From contig JAFEFT010000051.1 of NCBI GenBank assembly GCA_018240435.1, positions 1 to 35,596 on the forward strand: a stretch of DNA of 35,596 nt. The letters run 5' to 3'. The position numbers and the translations under genes are program-made. This document shows positions 1 through 7,912 of the stretch, piece after piece (within the stretch, counting starts at the first letter, position 1; each line of letters starts with the position of its first letter). Origin of the DNA: Pseudomonadota bacterium. Its GTDB lineage: Bacteria > Pseudomonadota > Gammaproteobacteria > Xanthomonadales > Xanthomonadaceae. A model generated the notes under the pieces. That model had not been told where the DNA came from. It saw only the letters and a program-made list of their open reading frames with translations, and made no database searches.

Positions 1-38
1 CCCACACGTTTCCACGAAGAGCCTAAAAAAAAGGGCTC

Positions 39-191
39 ATCCCGTGCAGGCCATGGATGGCCGATGACACGGGATCCAGTATCAAAAAAACGGATTCATC
101 CCGGGCAGCACATGGATGTGCGCTGATCCGGGATCCAAAATCAAAAAAGGACTCATCCCGTGCCGGCCGCGGATGGCCGATGACACGGGAT
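39..191. repeat. Three tandem intergenic palindromes (REP-like), terminator-like on minus strand
   Basis: Three hairpin units of about 37 bp lie at 39-75, 98-134 and 155-191, spaced 57-59 bp apart. Units 1 and 3 have arms ATCCCGTG and CACGGGAT around a second inner palindrome (GGCC..GGCC); unit 2 has ATCCCGG/CCGGGAT arms around GCACAT/ATGTGC. An A-rich tract (AAAAAA or longer) precedes each unit on the plus strand. Read on the minus strand this is a GC hairpin followed by a T-run, as in a rho-independent terminator. The array lies just downstream of the FHA gene, so it may end the transcript of the minus-strand genes. A weaker fragment (CATCGCGGGCAGCG) follows near 211. No gene is seen in 1-294. 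Confidence 0.75.
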
Positions 192-294
192 CGAGCGCCA
201 TCCGATCGCTCATCGCGGGCAGCGGTGGCTGTGCGCCAAGCCGGGACGGCTCTGCATGGCGCGAACGGGAGCCCGAACCACCGCCATCACTGGC

Positions 295-1092
295 TCAATG
301 CTGCATGGCAAACCAGGCTGCAACGGCGGCGACCACCAGCACCAGCACGACGATGGCAATGATCTTGCCGCTGCCGCCCTTGCCATTGCCGGCGGGCGTG
401 GTCGGCAACTTGCGGGTGGCCGCCACTTCCTGCCCCGGCGCCACCAGCAAGAAGCGCACGGCATCCAGACGCAGCTCGTCGCCGCCTTTCATGAAGCCCT
501 TCTGCACGCGCTGGCCGTTGATGTAGGTGCCGTTGGCCGAGCCCAGATCCTCGACCGAGACGCCATCGGCCACCGGCTTGAGCTCGACGTGGCGACGGGA
601 GATTTCATCGACCGCCACCGGGATCGAGCATTCCGGCGCGCGGCCGATCACGGTCGCGCCGGTGATCGGGTACATCTTGCCGAATACCGGCCCGGAAACG
701 CCGCGCAGAACGAATTTGGGCACCGCCGCGCGCATGCGGGTGGCGCCGCTGTCGTCGTCGGCCGCCGGCAGCGAGCCGGTCGAGCCGCTGGATGCCACCG
801 GGCGCGGCGCATCGGCCGACGCCACGCGCGCGATCACGCCGCCGATGTTGATGGTGTCGCCGGCACGCAGGGCGATCATCTCGCGCACCGGTTTGTCGTT
901 GACGAGCACGACGCCGCCGTCGACCGGCACTTGCAGGTTGACGCCGACGCCGCTCTGGTGGATTTCGCAGTGCACCGGCACGACGCCGGGGCGATCGAGA
1001 ACCACGGCGCCGTCGGCAGCCGATCCGATGCGATTGATGCCGGTGGCAAGCAACACCGCTGCGTGCTCGCCGCCAGGAAATACCAGTTTCAT
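295..1092 (-). CDS. Twin FHA-domain protein with C-terminal membrane anchor
   Basis: This 265-residue protein has two forkhead-associated modules. The first (about residues 1-90) is degenerate. The second (about 125-220) is canonical, with GRAPECS at 150-156, SRRHVEL at 165-171 and DLGSANGTYINGQ at 182-194, which are the residues that contact phosphothreonine. A hydrophobic segment at about 243-261 followed by only a few residues makes it a tail-anchored membrane protein with cytoplasmic FHA domains. FHA proteins read Ser/Thr phosphorylation, but no kinase or phosphatase lies nearby, so its partner is unknown. The start is supported by GGGGAGAG upstream of the ATG. It follows sspB on the same strand after 118 bp and ends before the palindrome array. 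Confidence 0.88.
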   Translation of the reverse strand: MKLVFPGGEHAAVLLATGINRIGSAADGAVVLDRPGVVPVHCEIHQSGVGVNLQVPVDGGVVLVNDKPVREMIALRAGDTINIGGVIARVASADAPRPVASSGSTGSLPAADDDSGATRMRAAVPKFVLRGVSGPVFGKMYPITGATVIGRAPECSIPVAVDEISRRHVELKPVADGVSVEDLGSANGTYINGQRVQKGFMKGGDELRLDAVRFLLVAPGQEVAATRKLPTTPAGNGKGGSGKIIAIVVLVLVVAAVAAWFAMQH

Positions 1093-1210
1093 GCACTCTC
1101 CCCGACCCGCTTCATGGCAGCCATGGCTGCCGCCTGCGCATCACGATAACGCAACCGCGCACCGGATGCTGCCGTCCCGAACCGCCGACGCCATCCTCGT
1201 TCAACCTGAC

Positions 1211-1657
1211 TTATTTGACCACCCGCAAGCGCGGCCCCTTCTTGCCGCCCGGCGGCTCGGTGCGCGGCGGATCGTCGCTGACGACCGCAGGCGATGGCGG
1301 CGCCGACGCCGGCGCGGCGGCGACTTCCTCGGGCATGGTCATGCCCTGCCCGCTCTCCTGCGCATAGATGGCCTGCACCGCACCGACGGGAACGCGCACA
1401 TGCTGGCTGACGCCGCCAAAGCGCGCCAGGAAGCCGATCTCGGCGTCCCCCAGGCTGATCTGGCTGACCGCGCGGGCGGCGATGTTGAGCACCACCCGGC
1501 CATCCTTGATCGCCTGCTGCGGCACCTGCACGCCCGGGAAGGCGGCATCGACGAGGATGTACGGGGTCATGCCGTTGTCGTTGATCCACTCGTACATCGC
1601 CCGCAGCAGGTAGGGGCGGTTGGAGGTCATCACCGGCGGGGTGCGGAAGTTGCTCAC
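1211..1657 (-). CDS. sspB: ClpXP protease specificity-enhancing factor SspB
   Basis: SspB is the adaptor that delivers ssrA-tagged peptides from stalled ribosomes to ClpXP. The folded substrate-binding domain starts with RPYLLRAMYEW and includes VLNIAARAV and ARFGG, all typical of SspB. A Pro/Ala-rich linker follows, then the C-terminal tail PRLRVVK, the short peptide that docks on the ClpX N-domain. The length of 148 residues is slightly shorter than the E. coli protein. The GTG at 1657 gives this length; an ATG at 1630 (MTSNRPYLL) is an equally reasonable start, and neither has a clear ribosome binding site. It sits 13 bp after sspA, as in many beta- and gammaproteobacteria. Confidence 0.93.
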   Translation of the reverse strand: MSNFRTPPVMTSNRPYLLRAMYEWINDNGMTPYILVDAAFPGVQVPQQAIKDGRVVLNIAARAVSQISLGDAEIGFLARFGGVSQHVRVPVGAVQAIYAQESGQGMTMPEEVAAAPASAPPSPAVVSDDPPRTEPPGGKKGPRLRVVK

Positions 1658-1670
1658 GGGCCGTCGTCGA

Positions 1671-2309
1671 TCAGGGCGCGAGCTCGCGCAGCAGGCGCTC
1701 TTCCGGCGTCAGGCTGCGGGTGAAACCGGGGTTGCGGAAAATGCGCATGCCGTAGTCTTCGATCGGCTTGCACTCCTTGGGCAGCGCGATCCCCAGCGCC
1801 GGCAGCCGCCAGATGATCGGCGCCATCGCGCAATCGGCCAGGCTCATCTCGGCGTTCAGGAAGAACTTGCTGGCCCTGAACAACGGCAGCGATGCGATCA
1901 CCAGCTCGCGCAGGCGCTTGCGCGCCGCGTCCGCCTGAACCTTGCCGCCGTGCTGGATCGACTGCACGTGCGGCACCCATTCGTGCTCCATGCGCAACAT
2001 CGCCAGCCGCAGGCGCGCGCGCGAAAGCGGATCGACCGGCATCAGCGGCGGGTGCGGATAGCGCTCGTCGATGTATTCGGTGACCACCGATGCGGCGTAC
2101 AGCACCAGATCGCGATCGACCAAGGTCGGCACGCTGTGGTAGGGGTTGAGATCGCGCAGATCCTCCGGCGGGTTGGCCGGATCGACGACGGTGATCAGGT
2201 CGTAGGTCACGCCCTTGGCGGCCAGCACCAGGCGCACGCGATGACAGATCACGCTGTCGCGCGATGAGAACAGGGTCAACGCATTCCGCAGACGTGGACT
2301 GGCAACCAT
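1671..2309 (-). CDS. sspA: Stringent starvation protein A (GST-fold RNA polymerase-associated protein)
   Basis: SspA binds RNA polymerase and acts in stationary-phase and acid-stress transcription. It has a glutathione-S-transferase fold without the enzyme activity. The thioredoxin-like N-domain reads TLFSSRDSVICHRVRLVLAA, then LNPYHSVPTLVDRDLVLYAA; the helical C-domain has the conserved PHPPLMPVDP stretch (family PHPPLMP). The chosen ATG at 2309 has GGGGAG just upstream and gives 212 residues, the usual length. An in-frame ATG at 2375 with GGAGGG six bases upstream would add 22 residues (glycine-rich, not conserved as far as can be judged). It lies between petC and sspB on the same strand, a common arrangement. 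Confidence 0.93.
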   Translation of the reverse strand: MVASPRLRNALTLFSSRDSVICHRVRLVLAAKGVTYDLITVVDPANPPEDLRDLNPYHSVPTLVDRDLVLYAASVVTEYIDERYPHPPLMPVDPLSRARLRLAMLRMEHEWVPHVQSIQHGGKVQADAARKRLRELVIASLPLFRASKFFLNAEMSLADCAMAPIIWRLPALGIALPKECKPIEDYGMRIFRNPGFTRSLTPEERLLRELAP

Positions 2310-2398
2310 GGTGCTCCCCCCGTTGATCGGCTTGCCGCCGCCCCCCGCATCGACTGGCGCTGCGATTCGTGCCATTTTCAGCCCTCCGAAACGGGTGA

Positions 2399-2423
2399 AA
2401 AATTGCACATTCCGCACAATTTT
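2399..2423. promoter_or_regulatory. Inverted repeat in the petC-sspA intergenic region
   Basis: AAAATTG at 2399-2405 and CAATTTT at 2417-2423 form a 7-bp inverted repeat with an 11-base loop, about 24 bases upstream of the more distal sspA start candidate. On the minus strand the second arm runs into a T-run, so it may be a weak terminator or attenuator between the pet and ssp genes, or a regulator site. It is seen directly; its role is inferred. Confidence 0.3.
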
Positions 2424-2538
2424 CCAACAGGGCAGGCGCAAGACGCCCGACACGCCGCACCTGCTCCGGCCTGCGCGTGAACGTTCGCAGCCGACCCAAC
2501 CATGGCCGACGGGGCGGTGGTGAGGGGTTCGCGGCCCT

Positions 2539-3315
2539 TCAGTGCACGTCCCGCCAATATTCCTTTTTGAGCAAATACGCCAACAGGCTGAAGAAGGCAA
2601 GGAACAAAACCACCTTCCAGCCCCACGCCTCGCGTTCCAGCGCCGCCGGTTCGGCCGCGTACTGCAGGAAGGCGCTGATGTCGCGGGCGTCGCGATCGTA
2701 CTGCTCGGGCGTCAACTGGCCCTTGTGGGCATCGTCGACCACCAGCTCCTTGATGCATTGGCCGTTGAACTCGCCCTTGGCGCACGGCTCGCTGCCATGC
2801 TTGGGCTCGGTGACGGGGTGCTGCACGCCCTGCAGCTGCCACAACACGTTGGGCATCGAGGCATTGGGCAGGATGGTGTTGTTCCAGCCCGATGGCCGCG
2901 ATTCGTCGGCGTAAAACGACTTCAGATAGGTGTAAATCCAGTTCGGGCCGCGTGAGCGCGCCGTCAGCGACAGATCCGGCGGCGTCTTGCCGAACCAATT
3001 GGCGGCATCGACCGGGTTCATCGCCACATTGACGTGATCGAGGTACTTGGCACCGGTGAAATCGAGGTTTTCGGTGACCTGCTTCTCGGTCAAGCCCAAA
3101 TCGTCGCCGATGCGGCCATAGCGCATGTACTTGAGCGAGTGACAGCCCGAGCAGTAGTTCATGAACAACTGCGCGCCGCGTTGCAGCGAAGCCTGATCGG
3201 TCAGGTGGGTGTTCGCTTCCAGCAGGCCCTCACCTTCGGAGGCAATGGCCGACATCGGCATGGCCGCAACGGCGGCAACGACGAGGGAAACGAAAATGGA
3301 CTGGCGCTTAGTCAT
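2539..3315 (-). CDS. petC: Ubiquinol-cytochrome c reductase, cytochrome c1 subunit
   Basis: Cytochrome c1 passes electrons from the Rieske protein to soluble cytochrome c in respiratory complex III. A signal peptide (residues 1-25, cleaved near AIAS) sends it to the periplasm. The heme c motif CSGCH is at about residues 55-59, followed by LKYMRYGRI. A conserved NASMPNVLW holds the likely axial methionine. A C-terminal transmembrane helix (about 234-251, WKVVLFLAFFSLLAYLL) anchors it, followed by a basic tail. The length of 258 residues is typical. Its start overlaps the petB stop by 8 bp, so the two are translationally coupled. Confidence 0.96.
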   Translation of the reverse strand: MTKRQSIFVSLVVAAVAAMPMSAIASEGEGLLEANTHLTDQASLQRGAQLFMNYCSGCHSLKYMRYGRIGDDLGLTEKQVTENLDFTGAKYLDHVNVAMNPVDAANWFGKTPPDLSLTARSRGPNWIYTYLKSFYADESRPSGWNNTILPNASMPNVLWQLQGVQHPVTEPKHGSEPCAKGEFNGQCIKELVVDDAHKGQLTPEQYDRDARDISAFLQYAAEPAALEREAWGWKVVLFLAFFSLLAYLLKKEYWRDVH

Positions 3316-4594
3316 GCATGGTCACCCGCTCTGGCACCGGCTTGTTCGCACCCCAGCGCGACCACCAGGGCATCGTCAGGAAGAACAGGAAATACAACGC
3401 GGTCAGGATCTGCGCGATCGTGGTCAAGGTTGCGGTCGGCGGCTGCGTGCCCAGCCACATCAGCACGAGGTAGTCGAAGGCCAGGCCGACGATCAGCAGC
3501 TTGGCGCCGAGCGGGCGATAGCGGATCGACTTGACCTCGCAACGATCCAGCCACGGCAGCAGGAACAGGATCAGCACCGCCGCGCCCATCACCAGCACGC
3601 CCCAGATCTGGGTGCCGAGGAACGACGGCACCGCCCGCAGCATCGCGTAGAAACCGGTGAAGTACCACACCGGCTTGATGTGCTCGGGGGTCACCAGCGG
3701 GTCGGCCGGGGTGAAGTTGTCCGGCTCCAGGAACCAGCCGCCGACGGTGGGCTCGAAGTAGATGATGAAGGCGGCGATGGTCAGGAAGAACGCGGCGCCG
3801 AACAGGTCCTTGACCGTGTAGTACGGGTGGAACGGGATGCCGTCGGTCGGCGCCTTGGCCGACCAGCGGTTGCCCTTGGGACCCTTCTTGATGTCGACGC
3901 CGTCGGGATTGTTGGAACCGACCTCGTGCAGCGCGCCCAGGTGCAGCACCACCAGCAGCAGCAGCACCAGCGGCAGCGCCACCACGTGCAGGGCGAAGAA
4001 ACGGTTGAGGGTGGCGTCGCCGACCACGAAATCGCCGCGGATCCACTCGGTCAACGCGCCGCCGACGTAGGGGATCGCGCCGAACAGGTTGATGATGACC
4101 TTGGCGCCGTGATAGCTCATGTTGCCATAGGGCAGGATGTAGCCCATGAAGGCTTCGGCCATCAGCACCAGGAAGATCACCATGCCCAGCAGCCACACGA
4201 GCTCGCGCGGCTTGCGCCCGGAGCCGTACATCAGGCCGCGGAACATGTGCAGGTAGACGACGATGAAGAACAACGAAGCGCCGGTGGTGTGCATGTAGCG
4301 GATCAACCACCCCGCCGGCACGTCGCGCATGATGTATTCGACCGAGGCGAAAGCCGTCTCCGCGCCGGGCTTGTAGTGCATCGTCAGGAAGATGCCGGTG
4401 ACGATCTGGTTGACCAGCACCAGCAGCGCCAGCGAGCCGAAGTAATACCAGAGGTTGAAATTCTTCGGCGCGTAGTACTCGGTCATGTGCTTGCGGTAGG
4501 CCGGCATCAGCCCCGGGGCACGGTCGTTGACCCAGTCCATCACGCCGCAGGCGGTGCGGACGAAGACGTTGTCAGACGTCGAATTCGATGACAT
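3308..4594 (-). CDS. petB: Ubiquinol-cytochrome c reductase, cytochrome b subunit
   Basis: This is the membrane core of complex III with both quinone sites and hemes bL and bH. It has 428 residues and eight expected membrane segments. The heme ligands fit the paired histidines in RYMHTTGASLFFIVVYLHMFRG-like helix B (14 apart) and in helix D (RFFALHVV ... LHLGALHEVG). The Qo-site tetrapeptide is PVWY (HIKPVWYFTGFYAMLRA) instead of the mitochondrial PEWY; this variant is known in beta- and gammaproteobacteria. The petA stop and petB start share one base (TGATG), so coupling is tight. Confidence 0.97.
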   Translation of the reverse strand: MSSNSTSDNVFVRTACGVMDWVNDRAPGLMPAYRKHMTEYYAPKNFNLWYYFGSLALLVLVNQIVTGIFLTMHYKPGAETAFASVEYIMRDVPAGWLIRYMHTTGASLFFIVVYLHMFRGLMYGSGRKPRELVWLLGMVIFLVLMAEAFMGYILPYGNMSYHGAKVIINLFGAIPYVGGALTEWIRGDFVVGDATLNRFFALHVVALPLVLLLLVVLHLGALHEVGSNNPDGVDIKKGPKGNRWSAKAPTDGIPFHPYYTVKDLFGAAFFLTIAAFIIYFEPTVGGWFLEPDNFTPADPLVTPEHIKPVWYFTGFYAMLRAVPSFLGTQIWGVLVMGAAVLILFLLPWLDRCEVKSIRYRPLGAKLLIVGLAFDYLVLMWLGTQPPTATLTTIAQILTALYFLFFLTMPWWSRWGANKPVPERVTMHD

Positions 4595-5199
4595 CAGGCG
4601 ACTCCCTTCGGCGCTTCACCGACCACCAGCCGGGTGGCGTCCTCGAAGCGGTACAGCGGCACTTCGAGATTCTTCGGCGCCGGCACGTTCTTGTACACAC
4701 GCCCGGCAAGGTCGTAGCGCGAGCCGTGGCAGGGGCAGAAGAAGCCGCCCTTCCAGTTGGCGTCGAACGGCTGCGGCTGCACCTCGGGCTTGTGGATCGG
4801 CACGCAGCCCAGATGGGTGCAGATGCCGACCAGCACGCCCAGTTCGGGCTTGATCGATCGCGCTTCGTTGCGGGCGAAGGCCGGCGTCTGGCCGGCGTCG
4901 TCCGACTTGGGATCGACCAGCTGCGCATCGAGCGTCGGCAGCACCGCCAGCTGCTCGGGCGTGCGCTTGAACACGAACACCGGCTGGCCGCGCCATTTGA
5001 CGCGCATGAACATGTCCGGCTCGGCATCGAGCTTGCTGATGTCCACATCGACCGGACCACCGGCGAGCAGGGCTTCGGCGCTGGGCAACCACGAGCGCAC
5101 GAACGGAACCGCCGCACCGACCACCCCGACCGCACCGACCACGGCCGTGGTGGCGGTCAGAAAGCGGCGGCGGCCGGTATTGACCTCTTCGTTAGCCAT
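4594..5199 (-). CDS. petA: Ubiquinol-cytochrome c reductase, Rieske iron-sulfur subunit
   Basis: The Rieske subunit carries the 2Fe-2S cluster that takes the first electron from ubiquinol in complex III. The N-terminus has a twin-arginine signal anchor (RRRFLTATTAVVGAVGVVGA) for folded export. The cluster motifs are CTHLGC and CPCHGS, each with one Cys and one His ligand and the disulfide cysteine. The start is MANEEVN at 5199, where GGAG lies five bases upstream; a longer reading from 5232 has no such site. It is the first gene of the petABC operon. Length is 201 residues. Confidence 0.96.
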   Translation of the reverse strand: MANEEVNTGRRRFLTATTAVVGAVGVVGAAVPFVRSWLPSAEALLAGGPVDVDISKLDAEPDMFMRVKWRGQPVFVFKRTPEQLAVLPTLDAQLVDPKSDDAGQTPAFARNEARSIKPELGVLVGICTHLGCVPIHKPEVQPQPFDANWKGGFFCPCHGSRYDLAGRVYKNVPAPKNLEVPLYRFEDATRLVVGEAPKGVA

Positions 5200-5266
5200 C
5201 GACACTCCGCAAGAATTCCCGACAGATCGCACGCGCAGGCAAGCCCCTCGCCGGCGCGGACGGCGA

Positions 5267-5296
5267 AGTGTAACGGAAGCGCCATGGCTGCTACAA
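5267..5296 (-). promoter_or_regulatory. Candidate promoter of petABC
   Basis: On the minus strand TTGTAG (5296-5291) and TACACT (5272-5267) are 18 bases apart and resemble sigma-70 -35 and -10 boxes. They lie about 70 bases before the petA start in the 220-bp gap between petA and the lytic transglycosylase gene. Nothing else was recognised in that gap. Confidence 0.45.
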
Positions 5297-5419
5297 CGCC
5301 GTTACAAACCGATACGAAATCCGACCCCGCCGCCGGCTGCCGACAGCGACTCGCAGGTTTGCCGCCGTACCGGCGCCGGCACCCGATCGGGCGCGGCTGC
5401 CGACCACATCCTTCGACCT

Positions 5420-6418
5420 TCAGCGCCCGGCCTGATAGCGCTGCGCCAGCTGCGCCACCCGCTCGACATAGCGCGTGGTCTCGGCAAACGGCGGCACCCC
5501 GCCGTAACGGTCGACATTGCGCTCACCGGCGTTGTAGGCGGCGGCGATCAGCTTGACGTCGCCGTTGTAGCGCCGGGCCAGGAACGACAGGTACTGCACG
5601 CCGCCGTTGATGTTGTCGGCGGCCGCAAAGGCATTGGCGACCCCGAACCGCGCCGCGGTGGCCGGCATCAGCTGCATCAGCCCCTGCGCGCCCTTGTTGG
5701 ACACCGCATTGGGATTGTAATTGGACTCGGCGTGGATGATCGCCCGCACCAGCCATTCATCGACGCCGTAGGCCTTCGCCGCGGCCGAGATTTCCGCCTC
5801 GTAGGCCACGGTGTTCAGGCCGATGCGGCCGAAATTCACGCCCGGCAGCGCGCCACAGGCGTAGCAGGTCTCGATATAGGTGAACAGCACCCTGGCGCCG
5901 ACGCTGCTGGGCGGGGCGACGTTGGTATAGGTGTTGATGCCGTCACGGGTGTACTTGTACATCGTGCCGCGGGTGACTCGCGCCTGCACGCCCGGCGGGA
6001 CCGGCGGCGCTGCCAGCGGGCCATCGTCGGAGGTGCGGAACACCACCCGCGAGCCGCCAGCCGCCGGCGTACGCGTTGGCGCACTGGCCACCGCCTGCAC
6101 GGCCGGCGCACCGGCCGCCACTGGTATCGGCACCGACGGCGCCAAGGCACCATCGGCGAGGACGGGCGGCGCCGCGCCTGGCGCCGTCTCCGCCGGTCTG
6201 GCACCCGGCCCGTAGCCATAGGCCACCGGCGCCGGCCGCGCGGCACGGCCGCCGACGTAGCTGATCGGCTTGCAGGTCTTGCCCGCCACCGGACGGCTGG
6301 TATAGCTGACCGGATCATCGGCACCGCCGACGCAACGATACAGCGTGCCGGCAGCCGCCGGGCCGCACAGGCCCAGCGCCAGCATCGCCATCATCGCCCC
6401 GGTGCCGCCTCGGATCAT
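5420..6418 (-). CDS. Secreted lytic transglycosylase (SLT domain)
   Basis: It is predicted to cleave peptidoglycan glycan strands in the periplasm with formation of 1,6-anhydromuramic acid. There are 332 residues: a signal peptide (about 1-23, ending AAAG), a DUF4124-like stretch (TLYRCVGG...), a long Pro/Ala-rich middle, a second YKYTRDG..TYTNVAP module, and a C-terminal SLT domain from about residue 205. The catalytic glutamate is in [14 protein letters not shown], followed by [19 protein letters not shown] and [10 protein letters not shown], all classic for the family. It is transcribed away from miaB. The exact MltE/MltC-type subclass cannot be set by eye. Confidence 0.9.
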   Translation of the reverse strand: MIRGGTGAMMAMLALGLCGPAAAGTLYRCVGGADDPVSYTSRPVAGKTCKPISYVGGRAARPAPVAYGYGPGARPAETAPGAAPPVLADGALAPSVPIPVAAGAPAVQAVASAPTRTPAAGGSRVVFRTSDDGPLAAPPVPPGVQARVTRGTMYKYTRDGINTYTNVAPPSSVGARVLFTYIETCYACGALPGVNFGRIGLNTVAYEAEISAAAKAYGVDEWLVRAIIHAESNYNPNAVSNKGAQGLMQLMPATAARFGVANAFAAADNINGGVQYLSFLARRYNGDVKLIAAAYNAGERNVDRYGGVPPFAETTRYVERVAQLAQRYQAGR

Positions 6419-6457
6419 TGCCTGGCCACCCCTTTGCCGATCTCGTCCCGCGCCATC

Positions 6458-6491
6458 GCCTGCGGTCGCACGGCAGGCCGCAGGCTACAAT
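6458..6491 (+). promoter_or_regulatory. Candidate miaB promoter -10 box abutting an inverted repeat
   Basis: TACAAT at 6486-6491 resembles a -10 box 29 bases before the miaB ATG. Directly upstream, GCCTGCGG (6458-6465) and CCGCAGGC (6478-6485) form a perfect 8-bp inverted repeat with a 12-base spacer. No good -35 is visible. The repeat could be a binding site or chance in GC-rich DNA. Confidence 0.35.
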
Positions 6492-6519
6492 AGCCGCTTC
6501 CCCCGCCAGATGCACGCCC

Positions 6520-7884
6520 ATGCCCGGCAAGCTGCACATCGTCACCCACGGTTGCCAGATGAACGTCTACGACTCGGCGAAGATGGCCGACGTGCTGGCC
6601 GCCGAGCACGATCTGGAGCTGACCGACGACGCCACCCAGGCCGACGTGATCCTGGTCAACACCTGCTCGATCCGCGAGAAGGCGCAGGAAAAGGTGTTCT
6701 CCCAACTCGGCCGCTGGCGTCAGTTGAAAAAGGACAAGCCGCAGCTGCTGATCGGCGTCGGTGGCTGCGTGGCCTCGCAGGAAGGCGCGGCGATCGTCGA
6801 GCGCGCACCGTATGTCGACCTGGTGTTTGGCCCGCAAACCCTGCATCGGCTGCCGGAGCTGATCGACGCCCGGCGCGAATCGGGCGCGCCGCAGGTCGAC
6901 ATCAGCTTCCCGGAGATCGAAAAATTCGACCGCCTGCCGGAACCGCGCGCCGAAGGCCCGACCGCCTTCGTGTCGATCATGGAAGGCTGTTCGAAATACT
7001 GTTCGTACTGCGTGGTGCCCTACACCCGTGGCGAAGAAATCAGCCGCCCGTTCGACGACGTGCTGGCCGAGGTGGCGCAACTGGCCGAACAGGGCGTGCG
7101 CGAAGTCACCCTGCTCGGCCAGAACGTCAACGGCTACCGCGGCGCGCTGTTCGATTCGCCGGACAAGGCCGACCTGGCGATGCTGATCCGCGCCATCGCC
7201 ACCCTCGACGGCATCGGCCGCATCCGCTACACCACCTCGCACCCGCTGGAGTTCTCCGACGCGCTCATCGCCGCCCATCGCGACGTGCCCCAGCTCGCCC
7301 GCTTCCTGCACCTGCCGGTGCAGGCCGGATCCGATCGCATCCTGACCGCGATGAAGCGCAACCACACCGTGCTCGAATACAAGGCGCGCATCCGCAAGCT
7401 GCGCGAAGCGGTGCCGGACATCTGCATCAGCACCGATATCATCGTCGGCTTCCCCGGCGAGACCGACAAGGATTTCGAGGCGACGATGAAGCTGGTGGAA
7501 GACATCGGCTTCGACCAGTCGTTCTCCTTCATTTTTTCATCGCGCCCCGGCACGCCCGCCGCCAATCTTCCCGACGAAACCCCGGCCGCCGTCAAACACG
7601 AACGGCTCGAACGCCTGCAGGCGGCGCTGACCGCCAATGCCCGCAAGATCTCCGAGGCGATGATCGGCACCGTGCAATCGGTGCTGGTCGAAGGCCCGTC
7701 GAAGAAGAGCCCGAACGAGCTGACCGGGCGCACGGCGAACATGCGCTACGTCAACTTCCCCGGCGATGCCCGGATGATCGGCCAGTTCGTCGACGTGACC
7801 ATCACCCAGGCGATGAGCAATTCGCTGCGCGGGCGGGTCGGCGCCACCGGCGAAACGGCCACGCCATCGCCGGCATCGGCGTGA
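6520..7884 (+). CDS. miaB: tRNA-2-methylthio-N6-dimethylallyladenosine synthase MiaB
   Basis: MiaB is a radical-SAM methylthiotransferase that converts i6A37 to ms2i6A37 in tRNAs reading UNN codons. The N-terminal UPF0004 domain has the three auxiliary-cluster cysteines C12 (HGCQMN), C49 (NTCSIR) and C83 (VGGCVAS). The radical-SAM motif is C157-x3-C161-x2-C164 (CSKYCSYC). A TRAM domain ends the protein ([19 protein letters not shown] ...). The length of 454 residues is normal. The ATG at 6520 fits the family start ([15 protein letters not shown]). The acyltransferase gene follows after 28 bp. A diverged piece of a second miaB lies at 10148-10322. Confidence 0.97.
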   Translation: MPGKLHIVTHGCQMNVYDSAKMADVLAAEHDLELTDDATQADVILVNTCSIREKAQEKVFSQLGRWRQLKKDKPQLLIGVGGCVASQEGAAIVERAPYVDLVFGPQTLHRLPELIDARRESGAPQVDISFPEIEKFDRLPEPRAEGPTAFVSIMEGCSKYCSYCVVPYTRGEEISRPFDDVLAEVAQLAEQGVREVTLLGQNVNGYRGALFDSPDKADLAMLIRAIATLDGIGRIRYTTSHPLEFSDALIAAHRDVPQLARFLHLPVQAGSDRILTAMKRNHTVLEYKARIRKLREAVPDICISTDIIVGFPGETDKDFEATMKLVEDIGFDQSFSFIFSSRPGTPAANLPDETPAAVKHERLERLQAALTANARKISEAMIGTVQSVLVEGPSKKSPNELTGRTANMRYVNFPGDARMIGQFVDVTITQAMSNSLRGRVGATGETATPSPASA

Positions 7885-7912
7885 TCGACCGCCCCATCGA
7901 AAGGACTCGCGC

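Noticed and set aside
1116-1131. 16-bp perfect palindrome GGCAGCCATGGCTGCC between sspB and the FHA gene
   Set aside because: It has no second copy and no promoter or terminator context. It is possible by chance in GC-rich DNA.
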